64,000 nucleotides of DNA, taken from assembly GCA_000980375.1 (NCBI GenBank), contig LARD01000004.1, positions 62,001 through 126,000 on the forward strand. The letters are read 5' to 3'. A program made the translations under genes and the position numbers. Of this stretch, positions 43,801 through 52,807 are shown in pieces. The notes under the pieces were generated by a model. That model saw only the letters and a program-made list of their open reading frames with translations, made no database searches and had not been told where the DNA came from. Source of the DNA: Clostridium sp. K4410.MGS-306 (GTDB lineage Bacteria; Cyanobacteriota; Vampirovibrionia; Gastranaerophilales; Gastranaerophilaceae). Every line of letters begins with the position of its first letter. Position 1 is the first letter of the stretch.

Positions 43801-44527
43801 AAAAGCGGACAACCTTTTGTCACAAAGTTTTGTCTCCACAAAAATAGGCAGCCTTGTTTCTACAGTTGCTCCATACAATACAGGTAAATTTGCTTATTTA
43901 AAAGGCGATATTGATTTGAAAAACGGTGTTGCTTTTCTTGCTCCTGTTCAAATGTCAGGACCTCATATGTCGCTGCTTTTGAATGGAAATGTGAATATAC
44001 TTTCACTGATTTCCAATATCGAAATTTTGGGCTCTTTGTCACCGGAAGTAACTAAATCATTGGGGCCTGTGGCTGATTTGTCAGTGGAAAAATTTGCTTC
44101 GTTTATTCCAAAATTCGGTGCCAAAATCGCATCTGCGTTGAATACGTATAACGCAGCAGCAAACAAATCAGAGCTGGAAAAAATCCCTGCCCTGACTCCT
44201 GAAAAGACAAATACAAAGTCGTTTAAAGTGTTGTTAAACGGAAATCTTAACAATCCGACAGGTGCAATAAAACGTTTCCAATGGCTTAATACGCCCGAAA
44301 AAATAGAAGAGGAACAGGCTGCTATAGAAAAATCTTTGATGCCTTCATTGCCTGTAACAAAAGAAGAGCTTAAAGAGCAAATTAAAGAGGATGTTAAACA
44401 GGGTGTTACAAATGCTCTGCAAAATAATGAAAAAGTTCAGGAAATTCAGCAAAACAAAGCAGTGAAAACACTGGGCGAAATCTATAAGTTTTATAAAAAA
44501 TCAGGCAGTACGGAAACACAGGAATAA
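40814..44527 (+). CDS. AsmA-family envelope protein
   Basis: A 1237-residue protein with an N-terminal signal anchor (about 12-34, VLISVILSLIVIFYLAFLFVV) followed by VINLNNYKKDIQKLV, the usual AsmA start. Long beta-strand repeats follow, with an AsmA-like C-terminal region (about 900-1130) containing SLNGKVNFSLKDGQMGSL. AsmA, TamB and YhdP proteins form beta-groove bridges moving phospholipids between membranes; that role is inferred from the family. A serine-rich linker occurs near 840-855. The last 100 residues are charged and helical (lysine/glutamate/glutamine-rich). GGGGTGG precedes the ATG. A TolC-type gene follows directly. Confidence 0.85.
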   Translation: MEVKNFLNKHKVLISVILSLIVIFYLAFLFVVPNVINLNNYKKDIQKLVSDTTMLNLDFDNLKIVTTADLKAGVNVENAALSYADGKKIASVKDAEIKIAVLPLIFKTLRVTDISAANLEANVTLQKDGQVDIVRHMEKVLAENSSAADTDISDDLSEDEDLDMEMQEFPVKFSYKLPVVKINNYLFVLNDEKNAAALNLKGDTFVFDEAVLNKHFRVSSSGKFLLNGKENVLYNFRVKTFWPAVASSQDNASSGLPDVDFVKALLTYNPKADIEADLILKEHLGHTDINGYINADRLSVKLNGKKLPDSYFHLKSDGHNSVVESDIYVGSDEKAEINGVFSHAHNTKIDLAVKSDRISFESIKEFALAVLNSLNISNDIDSVIAKGFIKADFKLKTDFKKFESQGALNIVDGFISHKTVPVKIDKINADVDFSSNSVDIKNAIAYVNGEEIKAKGTIKEQSNAAVADISVYSAGINISPLFNAFAPVEIKNAYSLKSGIVNFSVNVKGKLNEIKPVVEAGLKNAVLKTKAPMPLLTVSCKDVKISADTTDIKIIPFDILLNNSKISVSGGVYDYLKKMKIDIKADGYLQSNDLKNLLPKEAAAFTGAKGRIPLYAFIKGNDKKIESGIQAYSDANNHFSPVTVKKMIGKSGLVNIYAVLSGDKLLLEDASLYQSSKTTFTKDFASNKKGAKKVAGINGEILDLSTAYPDLQLNFSVPDVLVLSSAVMPDAKLTLRGDLSVSGYLNNLSNLFYKGYFFVKDVSVPDFLTKIQDADIEFNDQVITAKIQNLDINGTSFNIDADASSKFTSVFGIKTLKVSSANFDADKLFAAMDKINKSAAMQSSSAVGSSGSSSGLVLPVKIADGDLNIQKFKMKQSFGLFEASDISSDFTLYNDLFTLKNFKASVYGGNVTGLIKYNVATTQVNAKINGSKINANPAVSVFTGLKDQVVGNADFDADIKLKGADYEQQMKSLNGKVNFSLKDGQMGSLGRFETFLKADNLLSQSFVSTKIGSLVSTVAPYNTGKFAYLKGDIDLKNGVAFLAPVQMSGPHMSLLLNGNVNILSLISNIEILGSLSPEVTKSLGPVADLSVEKFASFIPKFGAKIASALNTYNAAANKSELEKIPALTPEKTNTKSFKVLLNGNLNNPTGAIKRFQWLNTPEKIEEEQAAIEKSLMPSLPVTKEELKEQIKEDVKQGVTNALQNNEKVQEIQQNKAVKTLGEIYKFYKKSGSTETQE

Positions 44528-44542
44528 TAGGAGATTACAGCC

Positions 44543-45865
44543 ATAAAAGTAAATTTAAAAACATTAATAACAGTATCTTTAACAATAATGCTGCTTTCAT
44601 ATTGTCCTGTTTATGCGGCGCATGTTAAAAAAATTAATCTTGATGATGCAATACAGCTTTCATTGTCTAACAATTTGGATTTGCAAGCAGCAAGAATTGA
44701 AGTTGAGCTTGCAAAAAACGGTGTAAAGATTGCCAATAGGCTGCAAAACCCTGATTTTAATATTTTCTATAACTATGGTAGAGCCGGGAGAAGCGAACCT
44801 CAGCAGATTGGGCTTACAGAAACCGTTGAAATCGGTAAAAGAGCACCGCGTAAAAAACTTGCCAAATCAGAATTGTATAAAAAAGAGCTGGATGTCAAAC
44901 TTGCAGAATTTACGCTCGAGATGGATGTTAGAGAAACTTATGTGGATCTTGTAGGGGCCAAAACCGTTTTAAATGACCTGTTGGCACAGGATATGCTTTT
45001 GTGCGAGCTGGCTGATATTGCGCAAAAACGCTTTGAAGCCGGTAAAGCCACACAAACAGATGTAATACAGGCACAGATTGCCCTTAACAGGCTGGCTACT
45101 TCTGTTAATTCTGCAAGAACAGCAGTTAACGCTGCACGCAATGACTTTAACAAGGCGTTAAATATAAAGGAAGAATCGGATATTATTTATGATACAAAAG
45201 AGGATTTCTTGCCTGGTGAAACTGTTTTTATCTCTTTGAAAACTCCTGATTTTAACAAAAAGCTGCCTCCTTTTGAGCTTGTTGCACAAAAAGCTCTTGA
45301 AAAAAGGCTGGATATTAGAGCAGCAAAGCAAGAAGTTGATATTGCACGTAAAAATCTGACAGTTGTTTCAAGGCAAAGAATACCTGATGTAGAGTTGTTT
45401 GGCGGCTATGCATACCTTGCTCACACTAAGTCAGATTCCGGAAACTACGAGGCAGGTGCATATGCCGGTGCTGCATTGAATAATATTCCGGTTTTTTATA
45501 CCTATAAGCCTGAAATAAAAAATGCAAAACTCCAGATAGAACAGGCACAGATTAACTATGAATCTGCAAAAAATAAAGCCCTTAAAGATTTGAGCACTGC
45601 GTATGAAAGGTTGATAACTTCGCAAACAAACTTGCTTTTTTATAAAAACAAGCTTGTCAAAGATTCTGCTGAGTTAATTAGAATTTCACAAAAAAATTAT
45701 AAAGAAGGTAAATCTGACCTGACTTCCGTAATTATGATGCAGCAATCTTTTAGAGAAATTGTAACTGGGTATAACAATGCTCTCACTGATTATTACACAG
45801 ATTGGATTGACTTTTTAAGAGAAGTTAATCAGGAAGACTTTAATCTTTTCGACGAAAATCTTTGA
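44543..45865 (+). CDS. Outer-membrane efflux protein (TolC family), probable ATA start
   Basis: Outer-membrane channel component for efflux or type I secretion. The product has the duplicated helical-barrel pattern: LDDAIQLSLSNNLDLQAARIE, ARDFNKALNI-like segments, and the second half KLPPFELVAQKALEKRLDIRAA. The first ATG (44588) would cut the signal peptide in half. Reading from ATA 44543, nine bases after GGAG (44530-44533), gives a full signal (lysine start, hydrophobic core, cleavage after VYA). This indicates a non-standard start and 440 residues. It is translated just behind the AsmA-like gene. The RND pump at the window end lacks its own TolC nearby and could use this one. Confidence 0.88.
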   Translation: MKVNLKTLITVSLTIMLLSYCPVYAAHVKKINLDDAIQLSLSNNLDLQAARIEVELAKNGVKIANRLQNPDFNIFYNYGRAGRSEPQQIGLTETVEIGKRAPRKKLAKSELYKKELDVKLAEFTLEMDVRETYVDLVGAKTVLNDLLAQDMLLCELADIAQKRFEAGKATQTDVIQAQIALNRLATSVNSARTAVNAARNDFNKALNIKEESDIIYDTKEDFLPGETVFISLKTPDFNKKLPPFELVAQKALEKRLDIRAAKQEVDIARKNLTVVSRQRIPDVELFGGYAYLAHTKSDSGNYEAGAYAGAALNNIPVFYTYKPEIKNAKLQIEQAQINYESAKNKALKDLSTAYERLITSQTNLLFYKNKLVKDSAELIRISQKNYKEGKSDLTSVIMMQQSFREIVTGYNNALTDYYTDWIDFLREVNQEDFNLFDENL

Positions 45866-45867
45866 TA

Positions 45868-46488
45868 TTAAATAATATCTTTGCACGCAAATTGCAAAAA
45901 GCTTCCCATAAGGTTTTCGTTCCAGACTTTTACATCTTGAGGAACCTTGAGCACTGCAGGGGTAAAATTCCATATGTATTTTATGTTTGAATCAATCAAA
46001 AAGTCGGCAACCTGCTGCGCGTTTTGTCTTGGTACTGTCAGTATTGCAATATCAACACCAAGCCTTTGTGTCAGGTTAGGCAATTTTGATATGTGAAAAA
46101 TTTGTTTGTTATTAACCTGCATATCAACTTTTTGAGGGTCATTGTCAAAAAGTGCAAGTATATTCAGCCCGTAGCTGTTAAAACTGTCATATTTTGCAAG
46201 CGCAAGCCCCAGGTGGCCTGCCCCTACAATAAAAGCATCTTTTGAATGAGCAAAACCGAGTGTTTTTTCAATAGAATCTTTAAGGTCTTTTACCATATAT
46301 CCCACACGGCATTTACCTGCATTGTTTAACAGTTTAAAATCTTTTCTTACCTGCGAATCATCAATGCCAAGTCGTTGTGCAATTTGAGGGCTTGAGATTG
46401 TTTCAATGCCGGCTTCCAGATATTCTACGGTAATGCTGTGATATAGTGTCAGTCTGTTTGTAATTTTTTCCGGTATGTTTTTGCTCAT
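45868..46488 (-). CDS. rex: Redox-sensing transcriptional repressor Rex
   Basis: Represses fermentation genes and is released when NADH rises. The 206 residues (from ATG 46488; an earlier in-frame ATG at 46527 is rejected) hold an N-terminal winged helix (ISSPQIAQRLGIDDSQVRKDFK) and a C-terminal Rossmann domain (FIVGAGHLGLALAKYD, LALFDNDPQKV, AILTVPRQNAQQVAD). It is divergent from the hydrogenase operon, whose promoter carries a Rex-like palindrome, so Rex probably controls that operon. It converges on the TolC gene with two bases between stop codons. Confidence 0.95.
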   Translation of the reverse strand: MSKNIPEKITNRLTLYHSITVEYLEAGIETISSPQIAQRLGIDDSQVRKDFKLLNNAGKCRVGYMVKDLKDSIEKTLGFAHSKDAFIVGAGHLGLALAKYDSFNSYGLNILALFDNDPQKVDMQVNNKQIFHISKLPNLTQRLGVDIAILTVPRQNAQQVADFLIDSNIKYIWNFTPAVLKVPQDVKVWNENLMGSFLQFACKDII

Positions 46489-46562
46489 AATAACGTTACC
46501 TATAAAAATCCTGATAGAATTATACAATAAATAAAGAAAAAAATCACGATTTCAGCTTTTGC

Positions 46563-46591
46563 TTGATAATATTCAAAAAATGCCTTAAAAT
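46563..46591 (+). promoter_or_regulatory. Promoter of the hydrogenase operon
   Basis: TTGATA (46563-46568), 17-base spacer, TAAAAT (46586-46591). Transcription would start near 46598, just before the palindrome at 46603. Confidence 0.6.
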
Positions 46592-46602
46592 ATAGCTTGG
46601 TA

Positions 46603-46623
46603 TTGGTGAATTTTATCACTCAA
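46603..46623. promoter_or_regulatory. Rex operator candidate
   Basis: Core GTGA (46606-46609), six A/T bases, TCAC (46616-46619), flanked by TTG on the left and CAA on the right. This resembles the Rex consensus (TTGTGA, A/T spacer, TCACAA) but is 21 bases, with an extra base on each side. It lies at the predicted transcription start, beside divergent rex. Confidence 0.45.
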
Positions 46624-46658
46624 CTGCACCCGGTCGAAGACAAATAAAGGAAGTTAAA

Positions 46659-46913
46659 ATGCAAAAAGAAAAAACTCAAACTATTACTATTAAAGTGTGT
46701 ATGGGCAGCTCTTGCTTTGCCAGAGGCAATGCTGCAAACCTTGATTATATTGAAAATTTTGTTAAAGAAAACGGTCTTGATGCAAAAATCGAAGTAATCG
46801 GCTCAAGATGTGAAAACAACTGTGCAGTTGGCCCAAATGTTATTATCAACGGCGAAAACTGCGAGTCTGCTTCTCCTGTCAGATTGGAAGCAATACTTAA
46901 AAAATATCTTTAA
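46659..46913 (+). CDS. Thioredoxin-like [2Fe-2S] ferredoxin (NuoE-like), first copy
   Basis: An 84-residue electron carrier. The four cysteines that hold a [2Fe-2S] cluster in NuoE/HydC-type proteins are visible: CMGSSCFARGN and then RCENNCAVGPNVIING. The protein lacks NuoE's N-terminal helical part. It opens the hydrogenase operon, 34 bases before the sensory hydrogenase, and has AAGGAAG before its ATG. It probably passes electrons to or from that protein; no NuoF-type flavoprotein is present in the window. Confidence 0.9.
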   Translation: MQKEKTQTITIKVCMGSSCFARGNAANLDYIENFVKENGLDAKIEVIGSRCENNCAVGPNVIINGENCESASPVRLEAILKKYL

Positions 46914-46947
46914 ACAGCATCCTTAAAAAAATAAATATGAGGTCACG

Positions 46948-48678
46948 ATGAACAATCAGTATCCGATTTACACACTCAAAAATGAGTGCGTAGACTGCTA
47001 TAAATGCGTACGCCAGTGCAGTATGAAGGCTATACGTATAGAAAACGGACATGCTTCGGTTATTCCGGAAAAGTGCATTGCATGCGGCCATTGTGTGCTT
47101 GTTTGTCCTTCTGAAGCTAAAAAAATAAGAAATGACCTCAACAGAGCACGTGCTGTTTTGACAGCTAAAAAACGTGTGTTTGTTTCTCTTGCTCCGAGCT
47201 GGGCCGGATTTTTTAACTGTAATACCGAGCAAATAATTACTGCGTTTAAAAAACTCGGTTTTGAAGGAGTTTCTGAAACAGCACTTGGCGCGCAGGAAGT
47301 GTCTATTGAAGTAACAAAAATACTCTCGGACAGAGAGAAAAAGCTCCATATATCAAGTGCTTGTCCGGCAATAGTAGACTATGTAAGACTCTATATGCCT
47401 GAATACACAAAATTTATTACACCGGTAGGATCTCCGGCAATGACACATGCAAAGCTGCTCAAAAAACGTTACGGTGAAGATATTGGCGTTGTATTTGTGG
47501 GCCCTTGTATTGCAAAGAAAAATGAAGCGGATAAAAATCCTTCTCTTATAGATGTTTCTCTGACATTTCATGAAGCAGCACAATGGTTTGAGCAGGAAAA
47601 TATTGTGCTCGGGCAAATCGATGCTGATGAAGATGTTAAATTTGTACCGAAAAAAGCATATGAAGGTGCTTATTACCCGATAGAAGGCGGTATGAATAAA
47701 ACAATCAGGCTTTCCGGCTGTGCTAAAGATATTCAGCTCGTGAGCATAAGTTCTATTCCTGCATTTAGAGACTCTTTGCAAAATCTTGATGATTCTAAAA
47801 TTGACAGAACGATATTCCTAGAGGCACTTGCCTGTCCTGGCGGCTGTGCAAACGGTCCGTGCATGGATTCTTCAAAACCGGGTGTGCTTGCAATGTCTGA
47901 TATTCTTAGGACAGTCAAGCTAAGGGATGATATCCCCTCCGAGCCGGAAGTTGTTGTGGAAAAAGAATATAAAGAAAGACCGCAAAACAACCGTCACTAC
48001 ACGCCTGAACAGATTGCAGAAGCAATGGCCAGTATCGGTAAACACGGAATAGAAGATGAGCTCAATTGCGGAGGCTGCGGCTATGATACCTGTCGTCAGC
48101 TGGCCCAGGCTCTTTTGTCAGGCGATGCAGAGCCTTCTATGTGTGTGTCTTATATGAGAAAACTTGCTATTAGAAAAGCAAGCGCAATGCTTCGTTCTAT
48201 GCCTTCGGCTATTGTTATGGCCGATGCCAACCTCAATATTATCGAAACAAACGAAGCTTTTGTAAGAATGTTTGCTCCTGATTTGCTTGAAATCTTTAAA
48301 GATCGCCCCGAAGGGCTTGCCGGCGGTGCATTAGACAGGGTTGTACCTTTTACTGATTTGTTCAAACGTACTTTAAAATCCGGCAAAGATATTCATAAAG
48401 AACGTTATGCTGTGGACAAAAATCTCTATGACATAGCTGTTTTTGAAATAGAAAGAAACAAAATTGTCGGTGCTGTAATTACTGATGTGACAAAAACAGA
48501 GATGAAACGCGAACAGATAGCAAGAAAAGCTCACGAAGTTATCGAAAAAAATATAGCAACAGTACAAAATATTGCTTGTCTTCTGGGTGAACACATGGTG
48601 GATACAGAGCTGCTGCTCAGCCAGATTGCCCAGGGTTATGAAGAAAAACCCGAAGATGATGAGCAGGAAATGAAATAA
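46948..48678 (+). CDS. Sensory [FeFe] hydrogenase with PAS domain (group C / HydS-like)
   Basis: The 576 residues start with two [4Fe-4S] motifs (C14-C17-C20-C24 and C43-C46-C49-C53), followed by the H-cluster domain: SSACPA (Cys139), VGPCIAKKNEAD, and EALACPGGCANGPC. A second cysteine cluster (NCGGCGYDTC, about 370) and a PAS domain (about 410-510) follow. In catalytic enzymes the first motif is TSCCP; here the proton-transfer cysteine is Ala138, as in sensory HydS proteins. It therefore likely senses hydrogen or redox state and signals through the PAS domain. The phosphatase gene begins nine bases downstream, suggesting it as the output. Confidence 0.9.
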   Translation: MNNQYPIYTLKNECVDCYKCVRQCSMKAIRIENGHASVIPEKCIACGHCVLVCPSEAKKIRNDLNRARAVLTAKKRVFVSLAPSWAGFFNCNTEQIITAFKKLGFEGVSETALGAQEVSIEVTKILSDREKKLHISSACPAIVDYVRLYMPEYTKFITPVGSPAMTHAKLLKKRYGEDIGVVFVGPCIAKKNEADKNPSLIDVSLTFHEAAQWFEQENIVLGQIDADEDVKFVPKKAYEGAYYPIEGGMNKTIRLSGCAKDIQLVSISSIPAFRDSLQNLDDSKIDRTIFLEALACPGGCANGPCMDSSKPGVLAMSDILRTVKLRDDIPSEPEVVVEKEYKERPQNNRHYTPEQIAEAMASIGKHGIEDELNCGGCGYDTCRQLAQALLSGDAEPSMCVSYMRKLAIRKASAMLRSMPSAIVMADANLNIIETNEAFVRMFAPDLLEIFKDRPEGLAGGALDRVVPFTDLFKRTLKSGKDIHKERYAVDKNLYDIAVFEIERNKIVGAVITDVTKTEMKREQIARKAHEVIEKNIATVQNIACLLGEHMVDTELLLSQIAQGYEEKPEDDEQEMK

Positions 48679-48687
48679 GGATGCACA

Positions 48688-49863
48688 ATGCCTGAAGAAT
48701 CATTTTTTGTTGACATAGATTGCTACCAGCAAAAAAAAGACGGTCAGAATACCTTTGGCGATTGTTTTAAATCAAAAAGGTTCACAGACGAAGGGCGTCT
48801 TTTGGCTGTATTGTCAGACGGTTTAGGTAGCGGGATAAAGGCAAATATCCTTGCCACAATGACGGCAACAATGATTCTCAAATTTATAGAAGAAGGCAAA
48901 GATATTCTGAAAGCAACAGAAGTAATCATGAACTCTCTGCCTGTTTGTCAGGTCAGAAAAATCAGCTATGCAACGTTTTCTGCGTTTGAATGTACTGATG
49001 ACGGGTACATAAAAATTGTAGAAGAGGGCAACCCTGATTTTATCCACATAAGAAACGGGCAGGTGCTTGAACACGAGCCGCGTGTTATTACGTCTAAAAA
49101 ATTCACAAACCGGCATATGCATTTATACAAGTTTAAACTTGAACCCGAAGACAGGCTCGTATTTTGTTCGGACGGGGTTACTCAAGCAGGCATGGGCACA
49201 GATGAGTACAAGCTTGGCTGGCGTCGCGAGGGGCTTATAGATTTTGTAGAGGGTGAACTGCGCCGTAATCCTACAATTTCCAGCCGCCATCTGGCTTGTG
49301 AAATAGTTAAAGAAGCAATAAGAAAAGAGCCCGAAAGAAAAGCCAAAGATGACGTATCTGCTTTGATTCTGTATTTTAGAAAACCTAGAAAACTATTGAT
49401 ATTTACAGGCCCGCCGTACCGTCAGGACAGAGATGCCGAATATTCAAAAATATTTGACGATTTTGACGGACGCAAGGCTATTGTTGGCGGTACTACAGCA
49501 AACCTTATTGCCAGAGAGCTCGGGAGAGAAATAACAACGGAAAAGTATAACAAGGGTATGCTGCCGGCATGTTCGCATATGGATGGCGTTGACTTGATAA
49601 CAGAAGGGATTTTGACGCTTACAAAAGTGCTGGAATATCTTAATGAAGGCTATGATAGATGGCCTGATGATGCGGCTGGAAGGCTCATTGAACTTTTACT
49701 TGATTCTGACGTCATAGAATTTATGATAGGGTCAAAGCTGAATCAGGCACATTATGACCCTGATTTGCCTCTGGAATTGGAAATTCGTAAAAATGTTGTA
49801 AAACAACTGGAAAAAATTTTATCAGGACGTTATATTAAAAAGGTAAACCTCAAGTTTATTTAA
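48688..49863 (+). CDS. SpoIIE/PP2C-type serine phosphatase with extra C-terminal domain
   Basis: Residues 1-230 are a PP2C-like SpoIIE phosphatase: GDCFKSKRFTDEGRLLAVLSDGLGSG holds the metal-binding aspartate, with FCSDGVTQAG and KDDVSALIL the later metal sites. Residues 232-391 form an additional domain I do not recognise, with GGTTANLIARELGRE and a conserved-looking acidic/helical end. Similar phosphatase genes occur beside sensory hydrogenases in anaerobes such as Thermoanaerobacterium (hfs cluster). The target is unknown; anti-sigma antagonists are the usual substrates of this family, and none is seen here. Ribosome-binding site AAGGA precedes the ATG. Confidence 0.88.
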   Translation: MPEESFFVDIDCYQQKKDGQNTFGDCFKSKRFTDEGRLLAVLSDGLGSGIKANILATMTATMILKFIEEGKDILKATEVIMNSLPVCQVRKISYATFSAFECTDDGYIKIVEEGNPDFIHIRNGQVLEHEPRVITSKKFTNRHMHLYKFKLEPEDRLVFCSDGVTQAGMGTDEYKLGWRREGLIDFVEGELRRNPTISSRHLACEIVKEAIRKEPERKAKDDVSALILYFRKPRKLLIFTGPPYRQDRDAEYSKIFDDFDGRKAIVGGTTANLIARELGREITTEKYNKGMLPACSHMDGVDLITEGILTLTKVLEYLNEGYDRWPDDAAGRLIELLLDSDVIEFMIGSKLNQAHYDPDLPLELEIRKNVVKQLEKILSGRYIKKVNLKFI

Positions 49864-49904
49864 TGTCATCAAGACAAAATCTAAATCAGCAAAGGGAGAA
49901 TTAA

Positions 49905-50168
49905 ATGGAAGAATCCGGAAAAATTTTAGTGGAATTATGTTTTGGTACCACCTGCTTTGTAATGGGTGCGTCAAAATTGCAGGAGCTTGAGTCACTCATT
50001 CCTCCTCAGTACAAAAAATATGTGGATATAAAAGCCCACACTTGTCTGGATTTGTGCAAAAATGCGACATACATGAAAGCTCCGTTTGTAAAAATAGAAG
50101 GCGAAATAATCTCTGAGGCTACAGTTGAGAAAGTATTGAAAGCGATTGAGAGTAAATTAAATGGATAA
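49905..50168 (+). CDS. Thioredoxin-like [2Fe-2S] ferredoxin (NuoE-like), second copy
   Basis: An 87-residue paralogue in function of the operon's first gene, with the four-cysteine pattern ELCFGTTCFVMG and HTCLDLCKNATYMKAP. GGGAG precedes the ATG. It overlaps the catalytic hydrogenase gene by eight bases, so translation is coupled and it is the likely dedicated electron partner of that enzyme. Confidence 0.9.
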   Translation: MEESGKILVELCFGTTCFVMGASKLQELESLIPPQYKKYVDIKAHTCLDLCKNATYMKAPFVKIEGEIISEATVEKVLKAIESKLNG

Positions 50169-51642
50169 CAGTAATACAACCCACTTAAAACGAGAAGTAC
50201 TGGTTAGATTAATAAGAGCTTTTATTAATCAGGAAATGGGCTCAATAAGAGAGCTTCCTTTCCAAATGCGCCCCAAAAACGGTGACGCTCCTTACAGATG
50301 CTGTATTTATAAAGAAAGAGCAATCTTAAGACAAAGAGCAATTGCCGGACTTGGCTGCAGCGTTGAAACAGATGATGAAATGACATCATTGAATGAATAT
50401 GCTAAACAGGCAATGGAAAGAAAAGAACCGGAAGGCGAAATTCTTACGGTTGTTGATGCGGCATGCAAAGGCTGTGTACCTAGCCGTGTATATGTTACAG
50501 AGTTGTGTCAGGGCTGTGTCGCAAGACCGTGTGTTTCTACTTGTAAATTTGGCGCAATTCAGATTAAAGACGGCCGTTCGGTTATTGACGGCGAAAAATG
50601 CAAAAACTGCGGTATGTGTATCTCTGTATGCCCGTACAGTGCAATTGTAAAACTCAAAGTGCCTTGTGAAGATGCCTGCCCTGTTGGTGCTATTCACAAA
50701 AATGAAATGGGCCACGCCGTTATCGACTTTGATAAATGCATCAGCTGCGGTGCCTGTGTTGGTGCTTGCCCGTTTGCAGCTGTACATGAAAAAAGCGAAG
50801 TTATTGATGTATTAAAAGCAATGAGAGACGGCAAAAGAGTAGTTGCAATGCTGGCTCCGGCTGTTGTCGGACAGCTTCCTGTTTCTATTAACCAAATAGC
50901 TCAAGCACTTGTAGAATCAGGATTTTCAGAAGTTTTTGAAGTTGCACAAGGTGCTGATACTACAGCAAGAACCGAAGCCGAAGACTTTAAAGAAAGAATG
51001 GAAAAAGGCAATGAGTTTATGACAACCTCCTGTTGTGCAGCTTACAACGAGCTTGTGGATAAACATATCCCCGAGATGAAACCGTTCCGTTCTGAAACAA
51101 GAACACCTATGCACTATACAGCAGAGTTTGTTAAGAACAAGTATCCTGATGCGGTTACTGTTTTCATCGGGCCGTGTGTTGCAAAAAGAAAAGAAGCTCA
51201 AAAAGATGAGTATACAGACCTAGTTATGAACTTTGAAGAAATGGGCGCACTCTTTGTTGCACGAGGAATAGAAGTTGCTAATTGCAAAGATTACGAATTT
51301 GCAAACGAAGCTTCAAAAGAAGGTAGAAACTTTGCAATTACAGGCGGTGTAGCGCAGTCTGTCAAAGTTGCGTTAAAAGACTTCCCTGAATTGTTCCCGA
51401 CATGCGTTAACGGTTTGAATCCAAAAGCGGTGAGAGAACTTAAAAGCTGGGCTAAAAAAGGACAGTGCCCGGAGGGCAATCTTGTTGAGATTATGGCCTG
51501 CGAAGGCGGATGCGTTGCAGGGTCAGCTTGTTTGAATAACAAACGAATTACTACTAAAAAAGTCAGTGAATATGCAAATTCGAGCAAGTGCATAAACGAC
51601 CTTGACAGTTGCGAAGCTAAAAAAGAAACATTGAATAAGTAA
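50161..51642 (+). CDS. [FeFe] hydrogenase, catalytic (group B-like)
   Basis: Hydrogen-evolving enzyme or, less likely, uptake enzyme, in the cytoplasm. The 493 residues have an N-terminal cysteine-rich region (CKGC, CQGCVARPCVSTC), two ferredoxin-type [4Fe-4S] motifs (CKNCGMCISVC, CISCGACVGAC), and the H-cluster domain: TSCCAAY (about 289) with the proton-transfer cysteine present, FIGPCVAKRKE, and EIMACEGGCVAG. The spacing and the CEGGC variant fit the group B enzymes of anaerobes. Maturation genes hydE, hydF and hydG are not in the window. Last gene of the operon, followed by an intrinsic terminator. Confidence 0.93.
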   Translation: MDNSNTTHLKREVLVRLIRAFINQEMGSIRELPFQMRPKNGDAPYRCCIYKERAILRQRAIAGLGCSVETDDEMTSLNEYAKQAMERKEPEGEILTVVDAACKGCVPSRVYVTELCQGCVARPCVSTCKFGAIQIKDGRSVIDGEKCKNCGMCISVCPYSAIVKLKVPCEDACPVGAIHKNEMGHAVIDFDKCISCGACVGACPFAAVHEKSEVIDVLKAMRDGKRVVAMLAPAVVGQLPVSINQIAQALVESGFSEVFEVAQGADTTARTEAEDFKERMEKGNEFMTTSCCAAYNELVDKHIPEMKPFRSETRTPMHYTAEFVKNKYPDAVTVFIGPCVAKRKEAQKDEYTDLVMNFEEMGALFVARGIEVANCKDYEFANEASKEGRNFAITGGVAQSVKVALKDFPELFPTCVNGLNPKAVRELKSWAKKGQCPEGNLVEIMACEGGCVAGSACLNNKRITTKKVSEYANSSKCINDLDSCEAKKETLNK

Positions 51643-51644
51643 AT

Positions 51645-51677
51645 AAAAAGACCTGTTTTTAAAGCAGGTCTTTTTTT
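51645..51677 (+). terminator. Intrinsic terminator of the hydrogenase operon
   Basis: AAAAAGACCTG (51645-51655), nine-base loop, CAGGTCTTTTTTT (51665-51677). Confidence 0.9.
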
Positions 51678-51708
51678 GATTGAAAACATAAAACAGAATC
51701 TATAATGC

Positions 51709-51737
51709 TTGATTATAATTCATGTTTAATTTATAAC
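51709..51737 (+). promoter_or_regulatory. Promoter of gap with overlapping palindrome
   Basis: TTGATT (51709-51714), 17-base spacer, TATAAC (51732-51737). An inverted repeat CATGTT / AACATG (51721-51726 and 51735-51740) covers the spacer and -10, so a repressor could act there. Confidence 0.6.
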
Positions 51738-51751
51738 ATGGGTGTATTTAA

Positions 51752-52789
<1,038 letters not shown>

Positions 52790-52807
52790 TTTTAAAACTA
52801 TAAAAAA

